From: Sphaerolaimus hirsutus
Taxonomy: Eukaryota; Nematoda; Chromadorea; Monhysterida; Sphaerolaimidae
Reading direction: 5' to 3'
DNA: 64,000 bases
Assembly: GCA_964036195.1 (NCBI GenBank)
Contig: OZ038450.1
Location: 2,296,701 to 2,360,700, forward strand
Part shown: positions 46,001-58,458 of the stretch, piece after piece
How the letters are laid out: each line of letters begins with the position of its first letter
How positions within the stretch are numbered: position 1 is the stretch's first letter
Made by a program: the position numbers and the translations under genes
The notes under the pieces: generated by a model
Databases searched by the model: none
What the model saw: the letters and a program-made list of their open reading frames with translations, nothing else
What the model was told of the DNA's origin: nothing

Positions 46001-49000
46001 CCCCCCCCCCCCAAAGAAAATGTTTCAGTGAAGCCTGAAGACCTGAATCCAGCGGAGGTGCGAATCTACAATACCTCTGGTTATGTAGATTGTAGACTTT
46101 GTAAACTATACATCTTCACATCCTCGCCGCGAGTGGCGCGACAGAGGCCAAAACACGAACCCATTAGCATCCAAGTCGACCGCCTCGACGGCGTAGCCGA
46201 AGCCGCTGGCGAGCTGCCGGCCGGTGAGCACGAACGCGTCGTGCAGCATGTACATGTCGCCGTTGTGGTACGGGTCCGAGCTGGGGTGTGAGCAATGCGT
46301 TTGAGGGTAAAATCGCCAATCACGTGCAGACAGAGTTCGAACGGGATTCCTATCGAGAGCCCATCTAAATGTTTCTGGTCTCGATTGTGGCGGTACCAAA
46401 TGGTACACCCCGCCTTTCAAGACGTAAACAAATCTGCCAAATTTCGTTTGAAACGTCCGGGAAAAATGATAGAAAATATTACTTGGTATTTTTACAATTT
46501 ACATTATAATTTTTCAATGAATTTGTGTGCCATTTTATATAGAGACGGATAATATCACGTCACATCCCATACAAAATCTAACAAATTCGCGTGACATTTC
46601 ACACGTCATTTTCCACGGTGCGAGACTGGGCCCCGATCACAACCCCAAAAACCCAGTCCAATCCAAACACCAACCACCCAACCATTCAACCACAACCAAA
46701 CAACAACTCACAAATCAGCCGCAGCGTGGTATCTGGTGAAGACGACGGCGCCGGTGCTGTTGTACCTGGGCGCGCCCACGGCGACAGTGACGCGGCCGTT
46801 GGCGCCGGGCGACTCGTGGCCCAGGCCGAACCGACCCACCCGGATCGAGTAGCCTAGGTGGGTGAAAATGGGTTTGGTTTGAGTTTGAGATCGCCACAAG
46901 TTTGAAAAAATTTTAAAGTTGCGAGTAGAGTTCAAACGGGAGCCCGATCCCGAAACTCGATCCTTTCCCGATCCCGAAAAGCAAATCCCCGTTTGAATCA
47001 GAGTTGTGAGCGGGTCACTGAAAAAAGGATCTTCTCGTTTGACGAATCTATAAAATTTATCGCGTCGAGTTATCACTTTGCAAGCTTATGTCTGTGCTGC
47101 CTGCCACTCGATTTAAACAAGCAACTTATTCAAATTCTAGCCACCAGGCCACTCCCTATAAAATGTCATATAAAGTGTCAAAAGTAATGTAAAATGCCCT
47201 GTAAAATGACAAACCTTATTTTAAGGTAAACCTTAATTTTAAGGTATTTTAAACCTTCACTGTATGTTTGACATTTTTCATGACATTTTACAAGACACAC
47301 TTTACACACTATTTTTCACTCCACATTTTCCAGTGTCTTTTAGTGGCACCCAAAACACCCCAAATCACCCACCCAAATAGCTGCTCCTGGGCACCGTCTG
47401 CTCCACATAGAACTCATTGTCGGGCACGTCGCGTCGGGCGAGCGTCTTTCTGTCGTGCCCGATGAAATCCGTCACCGAAGCGCCCCCGATCCAGTTTGAA
47501 ACACCCGGCGCACCAGTGGCCAAAAGGGTCGCCCCGATACGCTGGAGGTGTTTAGGGTTTTAGGGACTGGCATTTTTTAGTGTATGAATTGATTTTGTGG
47601 TGGTGCAGTTTATTTTACTTGTGGTTGGTTTTTGGGCTGATTATATTCGACTTGATTTGGTGAATATTTGCTCGTTATCATTTTTATCAACGCTACTGCG
47701 AAATGCCCAATGCTGCTGAGTAACAACTGCTGTGTATTGATGTGAAATATGTAAATATGAGCTTTTTGTTAACCTAAGTAACTTACGTATGTTTGTCATT
47801 TTCCAAGGCATTTTACATGACATTTTACATTTTACAGGGCATTTTACAAGATACTTCGCCCATCGAAACCAACTAAACACAAACTCCCTGTCACCCAAAT
47901 ACGCAAAGTTCCAAAACAAAACCCCCACACATTAACTTTACCTTATCCAAGACGGCACTAAAGCCATCGAGACAGGCGCCGTAGCTGTTGTGTCGCTTGT
48001 TCTTGTTCTCGCGGAGGCAGGTGGACGTCTCCCTGGTGAGCTGGAGGCCAGCGTCGAGCACGTAGCACACGCCCTCCGTGTAGGCGGGCTCGGCGAAGCG
48101 AAGCAGGGGCGCGCACACCTAAGTGGATACATGAAATGGATACAGATAGCCTTCAATGAATGATACCATATTTTGATGAATAAGGTCACGTGGAAAACTG
48201 CACCAAATTCACCCAGAGTGGAAGCAATTTGATGAATATAATGATACAAATTGTTGTGTTTGTTTTTATTCAGATGGGATGTGGTCGATTTATTTGTAAG
48301 GTGTAATGTCTCTGGAGTATAAGTGTGTACAATGGGCGATGGCGCACCGCGTACGGAAATTGACAATGCGCGTTCGAACGCATTTTTCTCCAAGTCATCA
48401 CTCAAAATCGTGGTGACTAAAAAGGATCCTATCTTGAATCGTCCGAACCGCACGAAATTTCCGCAATTTTTCCGTCTTGTCAAACTAAAATCGTTCTAAC
48501 CTACATGCACATGTGTGTAACTCAAAAACGTTCGAATGGGTATTGCGAATTTTCAAAAAGGGTATTGGAATTTGGAACTGCACAGTTCCAGAGAGCGGAT
48601 CGCAATGTTTTTTTTAACAAAAATAATTGAAAAAATGGCTTCAAATACATCATAATTTTTCTTGATTCGTGCTCTACCGTTTGCATCCTGCCCAATTCCC
48701 ACGAAACTGATAAAAACGGATAATTTTTGTTAATAAATGGCGAAACAAAATTCCAGCATAATTTCTCCATCCCCGTGGCTGTAGCTGCACATAATAATGT
48801 TATAAATATTTTCCAACAATTGGATCGTCTGGAAGCACACCGTTAAATCCGGCACCCCAAAATCAATTATTCACGACCATTTCACACCCAATAGCGAACA
48901 CAGTAAATATTAGGCATTTTCAGGCCCATTTCACGCATGCCGCATGGAGCGCGCGCCATTTGAGATTTGCGCCGCCCAGCGGTCAAGCTTCCAATAAACG

Positions 49001-52000
49001 TTCATGCAACGGCGGGGCGGGCGAAATGAAATTATGCAGATTAGCAGCCGTGTGGTGCCGATAAAATTGGCACGCCGAGATAATACGCCCGGCTGCCCGT
49101 AAACAGGACATTGGTGTGAGCGCCAGGGCGCACACGTCCAGTATGCATGCAGCATCCAGCAATGGAAATGGCGCTGGGCGCCAAGCGCCAAAATCATCAT
49201 GGCGCCATTTGAAAATATGGCGCGAGGCGCAGAGATCATTGAAACCTAGTAAACGCCTGAGTTTGTTATCGTTTTTTTTTTCTCAAATGTTGCTTTTAAA
49301 CGAGGTGTTCCAAAATAAAGCTTTTTCCATCCGCATTGGCGCCATAGATGACCACTAGATGCAATAATGCCAGCACTTCTGGCGCCTCTGAAAGCGGCGC
49401 CAGTAAAAAGGCGTCGCAGCTCCATTCCATCGCTACTGTCATGCAATGGAGCCGCCGTGATCCGATCGCGCCTCCGGTTGCCGCATAATGAAATCACGCA
49501 GCGTGATCGGTGAAATTGGTCGGCGCTTCGCGAGGTGCCCTACACGGTGTCCCCCACAGAAATGGAAGCGTGGGTCGATTTCGCAAGTGGACAAGTTACA
49601 AGGAAAAAGTAACTAAAGTGGAGTTGGAAGTAGGGATGAAAAAAGCTTTTTTCAACGATACCGTTTAAAAAACGACCGAAGACAATCCCACCATGGAGTG
49701 GTGTCTACAAATCCCGCCAGACACATGATTCCACGTCTCCATTCCTCTATTACAGGGGCAAAATTTTAGGGGGGCGTCAATCCAATCCCCCAACTTGAAA
49801 ATCCAAGTACGTGCCTGGTGAAAAGTATCCCAATTGTGACAGGTACATTCAATTACACATTTACTTGTCACTCAAATTTGACATTTATCATTAACTCAAC
49901 ACACCGCTACAACTTTACACACGACTTACCATTTATCGTGCTATACACCCATTTGCGGAATTGACACCAGAAAGCAATACAACTGGCAGTTGACACTCTT
50001 ACTCCCGCCACAATGCAAACTCACGACGACTTTGTCGCCGACGGACGACAGCGCGGCGCCGAGCAGCTGGCCGTGCTTGCCGGACGCGTGCAGCTCCACG
50101 CCCAAGATGCGCGTCTCGTTCGGCCGCACTGCGATTTCAAATCAGAAATCACGATTTTCCATAAAAACAGTTCCAGTACCAACAAAAATAACTATAAACC
50201 ACCCCAACAACCCACATTCATATCCATCAGTCTCCACGCCGGCCTCGGGATCGACGCGCCTGTACTCGACCTGCTCCACTGCGCACCCGCCCGAGATGTC
50301 CACCGGGCACGAATACAGCCCGCCAGACATCTCCGTGCCCGGCTGGCTCGAGTTGGCGCGCACGGCGCCCACCAGCAGTCTGAATGTAAGGATTGGATGT
50401 TGATTTTGACTTCGCAATTTCTTTATTGAGAATGTGATGTAGAGCTTTTTAGGGCATTAATTTAGGGCCTTTAATTTTTTAGGGCCCGGGACAATTTTGC
50501 CACGGATCGGATCAGGTGCCAATCCCAGACCCTGTAAAATGTTATGCAAAAGTCAAATATGCAAAGTAACAAAACGTGCGTTCGCCATTTTGCAGCGCAT
50601 TTCACACGACTTTAACCACTTAGCCATTTGACATTTTACAGGGTCTGGGACCCAGAAGCACACTGAAACAGAGTCTAATCAAATTTTACAGACGTTAATT
50701 TTAACATACTGCTCACAACACTACTTTACACCATTACTTTTATTGTCACTTTCCACTTATTAGCGGGATTAGCCAACGTTCACTCCGAAAATTTTCACAA
50801 AGAAATTGCATTCCCCCATCATCCATTCGGCCCAGGGCAACTGTGATTCATTCATTCCTTCAAGTGAACATTCCCCATCCCCACTTAATAAACGCTGGAC
50901 GCACACAATGCGCAATATGCAAGTGGACACAAATGCCGCCAGCTAAATGTCATTGGATTAGAATCCAAAGTGATAGCGGCATCGGGTGGCATTCGCTAGG
51001 GTTGGGATTTTCAAAATTTTCCCGGTTCCGGTTCTCGGTTCCAAAAGATTTCGGTTCGGGTATAGGTTCTCGGTTCCTGAAAATTTTCGGTTCCGGTTCT
51101 CGGTTAGGTTCTTAAGCTCGGTTCCGGTTCGGTTCTTTCGGTTCTCAAATGATCAAAATATCGGTTCCGGGTAATAAAATAACCGGGTATTGGGTAATAA
51201 TCAGCTGAAACACAGAAAAACAATATATCCTGAATCCTCGAATAAGACCCCAGGGGAGTTATTGTTTCCTCAGCCGTTTTGGAGGGGGGAGTTATTTGAG
51301 GAGGGGTTATTTTCTCAGCAACCTTGGACTTAATTCATTGCAATTATGTAATCTGTAAACTCATGTAATTCATGTATTTAACTGTCCAACAACAACAAAG
51401 TGTGTATACACTGCATACACATCATGTATCTGCTGTTGCTGCTGTAGGCTAATATGCTTTTGTATTCATGTATTGTATTGCTGTCATCCAACGGGGGGAG
51501 TTATTCAAGGGGGGACTTATTTTTTCCTCGCCTCGCCAACAGGGATTTATTCAAGGGTGGTCTTATTCAAGGATTTGCAGTACCTAATTATACATGCGTA
51601 AGTATAATACATTGGTTGGATATTTCATACTACAGTAGCATATCACAACTTATTATTTCATGGTAGAATGCAGAAACCAGAGTTTTTATAATACTGGTAT
51701 TTTTAAAAAGTGTAAACGTAAAATTATATGTTTTCTGTACTGGCATACTTTCAAAAAGTAGACAAATAAATTCAGTACTGGTATTTTTTCTGAAGGAAAT
51801 GAAAATGTATTTATGAAGTATGCAAGTACGCATATTTTTTGGGTACAAATGTAAAAACGTTTTGCCAACTATAACTAAAACTGCAACAAAACCAGTGAAA
51901 ACTACCACCAGTGATAATGTGTGTGTGAAATTAGACGCTCCTGTACAATAAAACACAGAGTGAACAGGCACCAAGATTTTTAGCTGCTGTTTAAAAAATG

Positions 52001-55000
52001 GCTTAGATGTAGGTGTTGAAAAAACGCTTTAAAATTTTTTTTAACTTTAGATTACTCGAAAATTTCGGTTATAACGGGTATTTACTTCGGTTGCGGGTAT
52101 AAGGGTCGGTTCTCGGATCCGGTTCGGTTCTCAAGCTCGGTTCCGGTTCTCGGTTCCAAAATAGTGCTCGGTTCTCGGTTCGGTTCGGGTCCCCAACCCT
52201 AGCATTGGCAATCACAGTCTCAAAGCTCCCAAGCTTTAAATGACACAGATGTTCCAGAATATTTGAGACACTCGGTAGGATGCAGAATATCCACGTTGCA
52301 GTTCTTTAGTTCCATTTGTGGTGGCAATTTTGTTCCCGAAGTTCGCCCAATTTCGATACGCCCGCAACTTTATTTTTTAAGGCTTTTCATTTATGTCAGG
52401 ACATTTTTCAGCACTCTAGATGATGTTGAGTGTTCAAACAGCACCACGGTACCAGTACATGGCTAGACAAATTTCCGAGACTGGGGCACTCCCAGTCCTG
52501 GTTCCAAGAATAGAGTTCAGAATTCCTGTTCCCAATAATCTAGTATTCAAACGACATCAAGAGGCATCAATAAAAGCCATCAATACCAGTGATAAGAAAA
52601 CTTGTCAATGCCAATATTCGTTTGGCAAACAAAACCACCCCTGTCCAAGAATTTCTGGAACACACTTAAAAGCCTTGTCTTTCTGCCTGCTGCACACTAT
52701 GCATGTAGATTATACATGTGTATGAGCGCCCATACGTATGAGCAGCTTGAATGAATGGCCCTTGTACTTAGCTGGCGATGCGTTATGCAAGCGCCGTCCC
52801 AAACTCGTTATAGGAATGGACCGAATGCAATCTCGGCACACGCGTGCACACCCCATTGCGAATGTATACAAACATTGGGGGGCTGACTTAACCACACAGT
52901 CATTATGTGTACATACACAAACACCAGTCAAACTTGAATCATAAATATAAAGTGGGGGGCTCTGAATCACGCGCCGCCTGACCCTGTGGGCATGCGCATC
53001 AATTACTCACTGCCCAAATGAAGTGATCAAGTGGCACTGATAAGTGAATGCACTTAAATTGGCCAGTGCGGAAGAAAGTGCACAAATGCAATTGCCCAAG
53101 GGAGTGAGTCATGATATCGTCACTTTATAGTTTCCATGCCTAAAAATGAACACATTGCACAGTTTGGCAACTGCCCAGCGGGTGTTGGTAAATATAGCGT
53201 TGCAAATGGTGTAAAATGTCATGACATCTTAATGGAAACACAGTCATTCTCATTGGAAATTCAGCCGGCGCCCACCCTAAATATTTATGAACGGACGCGT
53301 GAGTAATCGTTAATGTGAGACGTAGCTTTTGATCTGTCCGAAACAAAAGTGTACGAAAAGTATTTTACAGTTAAAACACATTTTAAAAATCGAACAACCT
53401 AGTCATCATTGTCAACAATAACGATCATTGTCTTGTAAAACTACATTTGTTTGATTGAAATTTCGGAATTCTGCAGTTTGCAGGTATGGGATTGTGTGAG
53501 ACCTGATGCCAGCTTCTGATGCCCTGAAAATGTCAAATGTCATGCAAAATGTCATACAAAGCGTCTAAAGTCATGTAAAATGCCATGCAAAATGTCATAC
53601 AAAGCGTCTAAAGTCATGTAAAATGCCATGCAAAATGTCAAGCAAAGTGTCTAAGGTCATGTAAAATGCCCTGGCAAAAGTTATGCCATTTTTCCATGGC
53701 ATTTCACATGACTGGACATTTTACAGGGTACGGTATTGCCCCCTATGGGGCAAACAACAATGAATATTTACCACTATCGCTATATTTATTTACCTGTCGA
53801 ATTACGCTACACGGCAGCGTGGCACAACACAACGATTTGCATTATGCAAATATTGGTTTGCAGTGTCCAACATTGCCAAGTTTGAATTACAGTCCACAAT
53901 TTGCCAACATGTAAAACGGGTTGCCAAAGTTGACCGAGATGAGAATGCAACGAGAAGTTTCAAAATATGGCTTAAAAACTAAACGGCCCGTTAAAGAACG
54001 AAAAATCGCCCCCCCCCCCAACCACAGGGCAATTTTGTGAACACCTCTCCAATTCCACTGAATCAGTGGCGTAGCCAGGGGGGGCGGGGGGGCGGCCGCC
54101 CCCCCCCTTCCCGGGCCGCACATAAAAATTGCCGAGAATGGCACTTTCTATACCGATTTTGTAGGTTGTTTTCAAAAATTTTGCGCGCAAGCGCGCATTT
54201 CGTCCCTCACAATCTCTCTTGTTGTTATGTACGTCGCATTAGTATAAATACCGCTTCAAATTACAAAATGCGGTACAAATTTTCAGACATATAGGTATAA
54301 AACTTTTCTTATATTGTAGCCATTGGCGCCAACGCCGACGCCAATCACGCCATGGCGCGGCGCCTACGAATGGCGCCAGCGCCATAACTCCATTCCGCTA
54401 TCATTGGGCCAAATTTTAGGGGGGGGGGGGCGCCGCCCCCCCCCGTTCGCCGGGCTCCGTATACAATCCGCCCCCCCCCGCTCAAAAATCCTGGCTACGC
54501 CACTGCACTGAATCGCAACAAAAGGGGTGCACAATCGACACACAAACAAGTGCACTATAGTTTGCCCAACGTACATACCTCAACTGGGGCCACAGGTGAA
54601 ATGCGTGCGGCGCAAACATTCTGCAGCCACTGTATGCTAATCGGCTGCTGCGATCGGAATGCTCGAATGGTCGCCGCGGCGCGGCAGCTAACAACTCGTG
54701 CATTTTAAGCGGCACACGTTACCGAGTCGACACACAAAATCTGTGTGTTGGAGCTGCCCACACTAGTTTACCGCCAGTAAACTGAGATTTTGGTAAACTC
54801 ATAAATCGGGTTGAGAAAACCAAAACAAGATGTCTGTCAACTGCAGTTGACGAATATTGAAACTCAAAAAATGTTCGAAGCTGATTTGTGAGCACCCAGT
54901 TTGAGTTTACTTCTGTTAGTACACCGGTGTTTGCGGCAACATTATACGTATTTACACACAATCTCGCTTTTGCAATGCAAATTGACTCATCGAAATCCCA

Positions 55001-56281
55001 GCCACACTTTTACATTTACTAGAGCATAGCGAGCAAAAATGTGTAGCCAGGGGACACATTTTCCATGAACTGAACACATGAATACCATCAGTTTTGATGG
55101 TATGTATGACAATATAAAAAGGAACACAAAAATGAGCATGTTACCAACACGCACAACCAAACTGCAAAATAACACAACACAAAGCGGCAACAAAACTGTT
55201 CTTTTCCATGAATAATAACGACGTGTTCGCAGTTTAGATACACACTCATATTCAATTCATATAGCACGCCAAAATCCCAATCAAAATTCAAACCCATAAC
55301 TATAAATATTGACTTGAAAATTCCCAAATATTCACTATTTCTGTCCACCATGTTGTCGCGCGGAGTGACAGACAGGCACACGCATCAAAGGTGATCCATG
55401 CACATCCAGCCATCTGTCACACTTCACATTAAAGAGGCGGGGGTAGGTCCCAGAGACAATTAGAACATAAGGCGCGCGTAAGGTGCCAATTCTTGTTCAA
55501 TTTCATGCACTTACTCGCCTATCTGGCACCTTACGTTCAAATTGGATCTGGCCCCCGGGGTGGAAGCATGTGCACGTGCGAAACACCCCGCTAGTATACA
55601 ATTTGAACCCCTATTGTGCTTTGATGAAAGCACTTTTGCATGGGCAAATGCATACCAAAGCGCTTTTGTGTATGATAGTGCATGAAGATTAACCTTGAGA
55701 CAATTGGTGTTTTTGAGGCACGCTGAAATTCTACATGTTTGAGTGACCAGTGATAAAATAAATAAATGCGCAGATAAATACGTCCAAAAATAACGAGATA
55801 TCGACTGACCCAAACATTCTCACACAAGAATAGAACGGTGCTAAAGAAAATAACGGCTAACGAATTAAGAAGAGCGTCTACAGTCGCGATGTCTACACTT
55901 TGTAACAATGCCAGAAGTTCTACAGTTTGGAACAATGCCAGAAGTCACACTTTGGTGTTTTGCAGCCCAGAAAAGAACAGTCAGATTGCGTCAGAGTAGT
56001 CAGATTGCGAGAAAATCCCAATACGAATCTCAACAGTCGCACGAGCATCCTTAAAAAATACTATCGACCTACTAATCTTTGAAAAAACCCAAAGCACAAA
56101 CACCCCCCCCCCAAAAAAAAAAAACTCACAAATGTCGTCCGCCAGCGTCCACATGCTGCGCCACCGAATAACCGAAGTAAGAGCGGGGCGGCCCAAGTTT
56201 TATTGACGCGGCGCTCGTATCCAAATTAAATGCCGCCGCGCCGCTAAACAGCAAAATGGAACACAATAATTGGACCGCCAT
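37045..56281 (-). CDS. Integrin alpha subunit, non-I-domain type, complete (20 exons, 1,168 residues)
   Basis: Exons: 56281-56130, 50379-50216, 50128-50025, 48118-47942, 47541-47373, 46853-46712, 46280-46161, 45894-45605, 45402-45308, 44409-44162, 43770-43527, 43279-43124, 42801-42550, 42185-41932, 41589-41491, 41338-41119, 39047-38910, 38494-38357, 37756-37523, 37155-37045. All phases agree. Order: signal peptide (LLCSILLFSGAAA); start of the beta-propeller (FNLD, then FGYSVAQ); LLVGAVRAN; three calcium loops (DLDANGQDD, DVNKDGFQD, DADGNGYPD); thigh and calf domains (DKKCGNDNLC, VTNEGPWSV with the IDWP motif); a basic TRRSPHR, a possible furin site; one membrane span (IWIIILAILIALFILC); and tail WKCGWFERKRR. 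It pairs with an integrin beta chain for cell-matrix adhesion. No inserted A domain is present. Intron 8 is GC-AG. The nearest type is PS/alpha-V-like, but subtype is not resolved. Confidence 0.93.
39129..39265. mobile_element. Introner-family copy in an integrin intron
   Basis: Ends GTGCCTTTCCAAGACCCTG and GGGTCTGGGAGTGCCCC surround arms with TGTAAAATG words. It lies in the 2-kb intron between integrin exons 16 and 17. Confidence 0.65.
39845..40075. repeat. AGTTGACA palindromic element
   Basis: Ends CACACACTAGTTGACATCGC and GTTGACATCCAGTGTGTGGG are inverses. The arms carry several TCAACT or AGTTGACA words. Related palindromes are at 21117-21335, 38548-38695 and 35770-35815; all lie in introns or spacers. 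Confidence 0.6.
44504..44912. mobile_element. CCTCGAATAAG-group element
   Basis: Ends CCGCAAATCCTCGAATAAGA and CTTATTCGAGGATTTAGGGT enclose AATAACTCCCCCC repeats and a core with CAACAACAAAACAATG-like words. The same core appears inverted at 51225-51582. It lies in the intron between integrin exons 9 and 10. Confidence 0.6.
45604..45605 (-). promoter_or_regulatory. GC-AG splice donor of integrin intron 8
   Basis: Exon 8 ends TTTCAGG followed by GCGAGTGGG. Splicing here to ATTTCGCTG at 45402 restores DGFQDFAVGAP, the conserved calcium-loop and FG-GAP sequence, and no nearby GT gives the right frame. Confidence 0.8.
47148..47350. mobile_element. Introner-family copy in an integrin intron
   Basis: CAG precedes GCCACTCCCTATAAAATG; the right end is CAGTGTCTTTTAGTGGCAC. 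It occupies part of the intron between integrin exons 5 and 6 and carries an internal TTTTAAGGTA duplication. Confidence 0.6.
50516..50652. mobile_element. Introner-family copy with CAG target duplication
   Basis: CAG at 50513-50515 and 50653-50655; left end GTGCCAATCCCAGACCCTG, right end GGGTCTGGGACC. It lies at the exon-2 end of integrin intron 1. Confidence 0.72.
50997..52201. mobile_element. hAT-like element with GGTTCTCGGTTCC arms
   Basis: Termini TAGGGTTGGGA and TCCCCAACCCTA with flanking 8-mers GCATTCGC and GCATTGGC. The arms repeat CGGTTCCGGTTCTCGG. It is interrupted by the element at about 51225-51582. No coding frame. Confidence 0.7.
51225..51582. mobile_element. CCTCGAATAAG-group element nested in a hAT-like element
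   Basis: Ends AATCCTCGAATAAGACCCC and GGTCTTATTCAAGGATTTGC with GGGGGGAGTTATT arms. It shares its core with 44504-44912 in the opposite orientation. Confidence 0.6.
53510..53741. mobile_element. Introner-family copy with expanded left arm
   Basis: The left arm contains a tandem duplication around ATGTCATACAAAGCGTCTAA; the right arm ends GACATTTTACAGGGTACGG. It is in integrin intron 1. Confidence 0.55.
54064..54505. mobile_element. hAT-like element, CAGTGGCGTAGCCAGG type
   Basis: Termini CAGTGGCGTAGCCAGG and the perfect inverse CCTGGCTACGCCACTG; 8-bp duplication CACTGAAT at 54056-54063 and 54506-54513. This terminus is widespread among animal hAT elements (established knowledge). It carries G/C runs and an internal GGCGCC patch (about 54315-54405). 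Confidence 0.8.
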
Positions 56282-58458
56282 CGTGCCGCGAAGATATTCT
56301 GTTGGGATGGAAGCGATGGGAATATGCACATTTTGACGGCGTTGATTCATTGTATTTTTTTACAATGTCAGATCACTAAATCGCATGAGTTTCAGATAAA
56401 ATAGATGCGGTGCAAAAAAAATGTCCAGGAAACAAATTCGCCACGAGACCGACGTCAGAATTTAATTACAAAACAACGGGGGTCTCAAGTGTGGGAATCT
56501 CCGGGCGCACCCACGGCACAAAATCGAATCAGGGCGATAATATACGAAATAGGCATGCTTTTATACGTACTTTAGCTACATGAATTCTTTTTTTCTGCGA
56601 CATCATCAATTATCAAAGAAACGCTGATGCAGCAGTTAGCTTTACAGAAGTTCTGAGGATGAAAGAAGCTTCGTGATAATGAAAATATCCACAGAATACT
56701 CGCGATAAACACACTTGTTTACGTATAACTTCATTTCGTTTCATTTTCTTTTTCGTACTTGATATGGAATAGGATACGTGACGTATCGCAAGAAATCAAA
56801 TTCAATATTTTGCATTCAGCCAGTCATCATGGAAATTTACACTTGAAGTAATAATCATTCAGCCGAGTCCGCTGAGTTTACAATAAAAAATACCATATAT
56901 CACCCGAAAAAATCATCAATTTTATATCAGCCCTCATAATTCAGCTTCACGCGACTTCACGTTCATTAAAATACAGTAAATAACAGTTTTGTATAGTGTG
57001 CAGTCCGATAAGTATACCGTGTTTCTTCTAATAGAACGGCATACCGCAATAGAAGGGCGCCTTCAAATAGCAAGTTTTGGCTAGGTTTTAACACGTTTTT
57101 GCAGTCACGGCAAAATTGAACGGCAGCCTCCATTTGAACAGCAGTCTCCAATATGTAGTAGTTGATTGAATTACTACAAACTTTGTAGAAGTTCAATCAA
57201 CTACTACAACGAAAACAGCAGGTAGAAATTACATTGGAAGTGTGCCAAAAGACAAAAACATGAAAAATAATCCCTACAGGTGGGAGAAAATAATCCCTAA
57301 AAAACACCACCCCCTTGAAAATGTAGTGGGCATCTGAAAACGGCATGTAAAATAGTTTTTACCTACCTAAATACGTATTTAAATACATATAATAAATACA
57401 ATACAAAGCATAAACCTTTATTCAAGTAAAACTTCGCTGATTAATCGAAAATGAAGCATTTAGGTATATGAGTAGAGTATGAATGGTGCAGAATCTCTTC
57501 GTCTTCAGCTTTGATACAACCAATTGGTTTAAATTTCATAACCCCTAGTATTAATTCCTCTCAGAATGTTAGAAATGCTCAAAATGCTCACAGGCATTTG
57601 AATGAAATCGGGAAAGTGTGAATTCAGAAGTAGGTACATGTAAAATATTTAGGTAGGTAACGCATTTATTAGCATATCAAAAGCTGCATTTATGTGTATG
57701 CGGTAAATTCAGATCACGTGAAAAATAGCGTATTATTGCCATCTTGCTGCAGCACCGTTGGCTGCATATTGTTGCTGGGCAGTTGCAACAGAACCATTAC
57801 ATAGGTAGTTACAGTTGAGACGATCTGAGGCAATGTGTACTCGTAAGAACTTCGAGGGTGCTTTTTGCTAGGTGTACCATTTAAAATGTGCAAATGAATG
57901 ATGAAATGATGAAAATGCTGCCAAAGGGCGTCTAGACGAGTGTGGTCATACTGACATATTGTCTACATTAACATAATGTGGAAACTGACACACCGACGTG
58001 GGAATCTGACATAATGCGGAATCTGACATACCCACGTCCAAAGGTCTAACAATTAAGAATTAATTATTATTTAATTAACACTTAATTCTACCTATTTGTT
58101 ATGAAAAATATTTAAACTGAGAATGAATTAGATTTTTTGTTGTGATTGTAATATTTTCTCAGATCACTTTTGTTAAATATATCTTAAAGATTGTTTACAT
58201 TGAATATTCATTGTTGCTTGACGTGTACTTATTTCATACTGGGCATGTCACGTTCACCTTTGGCTTTAGGTATGTCAGATTCCACGTTACGTCAGATTCC
58301 CACCGCGGTATGTCAGTTTCCACAATATGTTAGGGTAGACAATATGTCAGAGTGGATTCACCCCGCCTAGACAACTCTGTGTCTGTGACAACTTGTATTT
58401 TGAAGCTATAGCTTATCAGCTTGAATTATGCACAATTATATCTTGAAAATGGCCGCAC
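56282..58458. other. Upstream region of integrin gene and downstream region of receptor-like gene
   Basis: AT-rich, no supported exon. It should hold the integrin promoter and the missing last exon of the receptor-like gene, but neither a TATA-like promoter nor a convincing TM7 exon could be placed. A fragment of the TACCGTATT group (ACCGTGTTTCTTCTAATAG) is at about 57017. Confidence 0.4.

Larger units (their letters stand above)
50380..56129 (-). other. Integrin intron 1 (5.7 kb)
   Basis: No exon seen on either strand. It holds introner-family copies (50516-50652, 53510-53741), the hAT-like elements 50997-52201 and 54064-54505, a small hairpin with GGCGCGCGTAAGGTGCCA near 55,470-55,540, and AT-rich unique sequence. 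A promoter-proximal first intron of this size may carry enhancers, but I see no specific motif. Confidence 0.6.
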
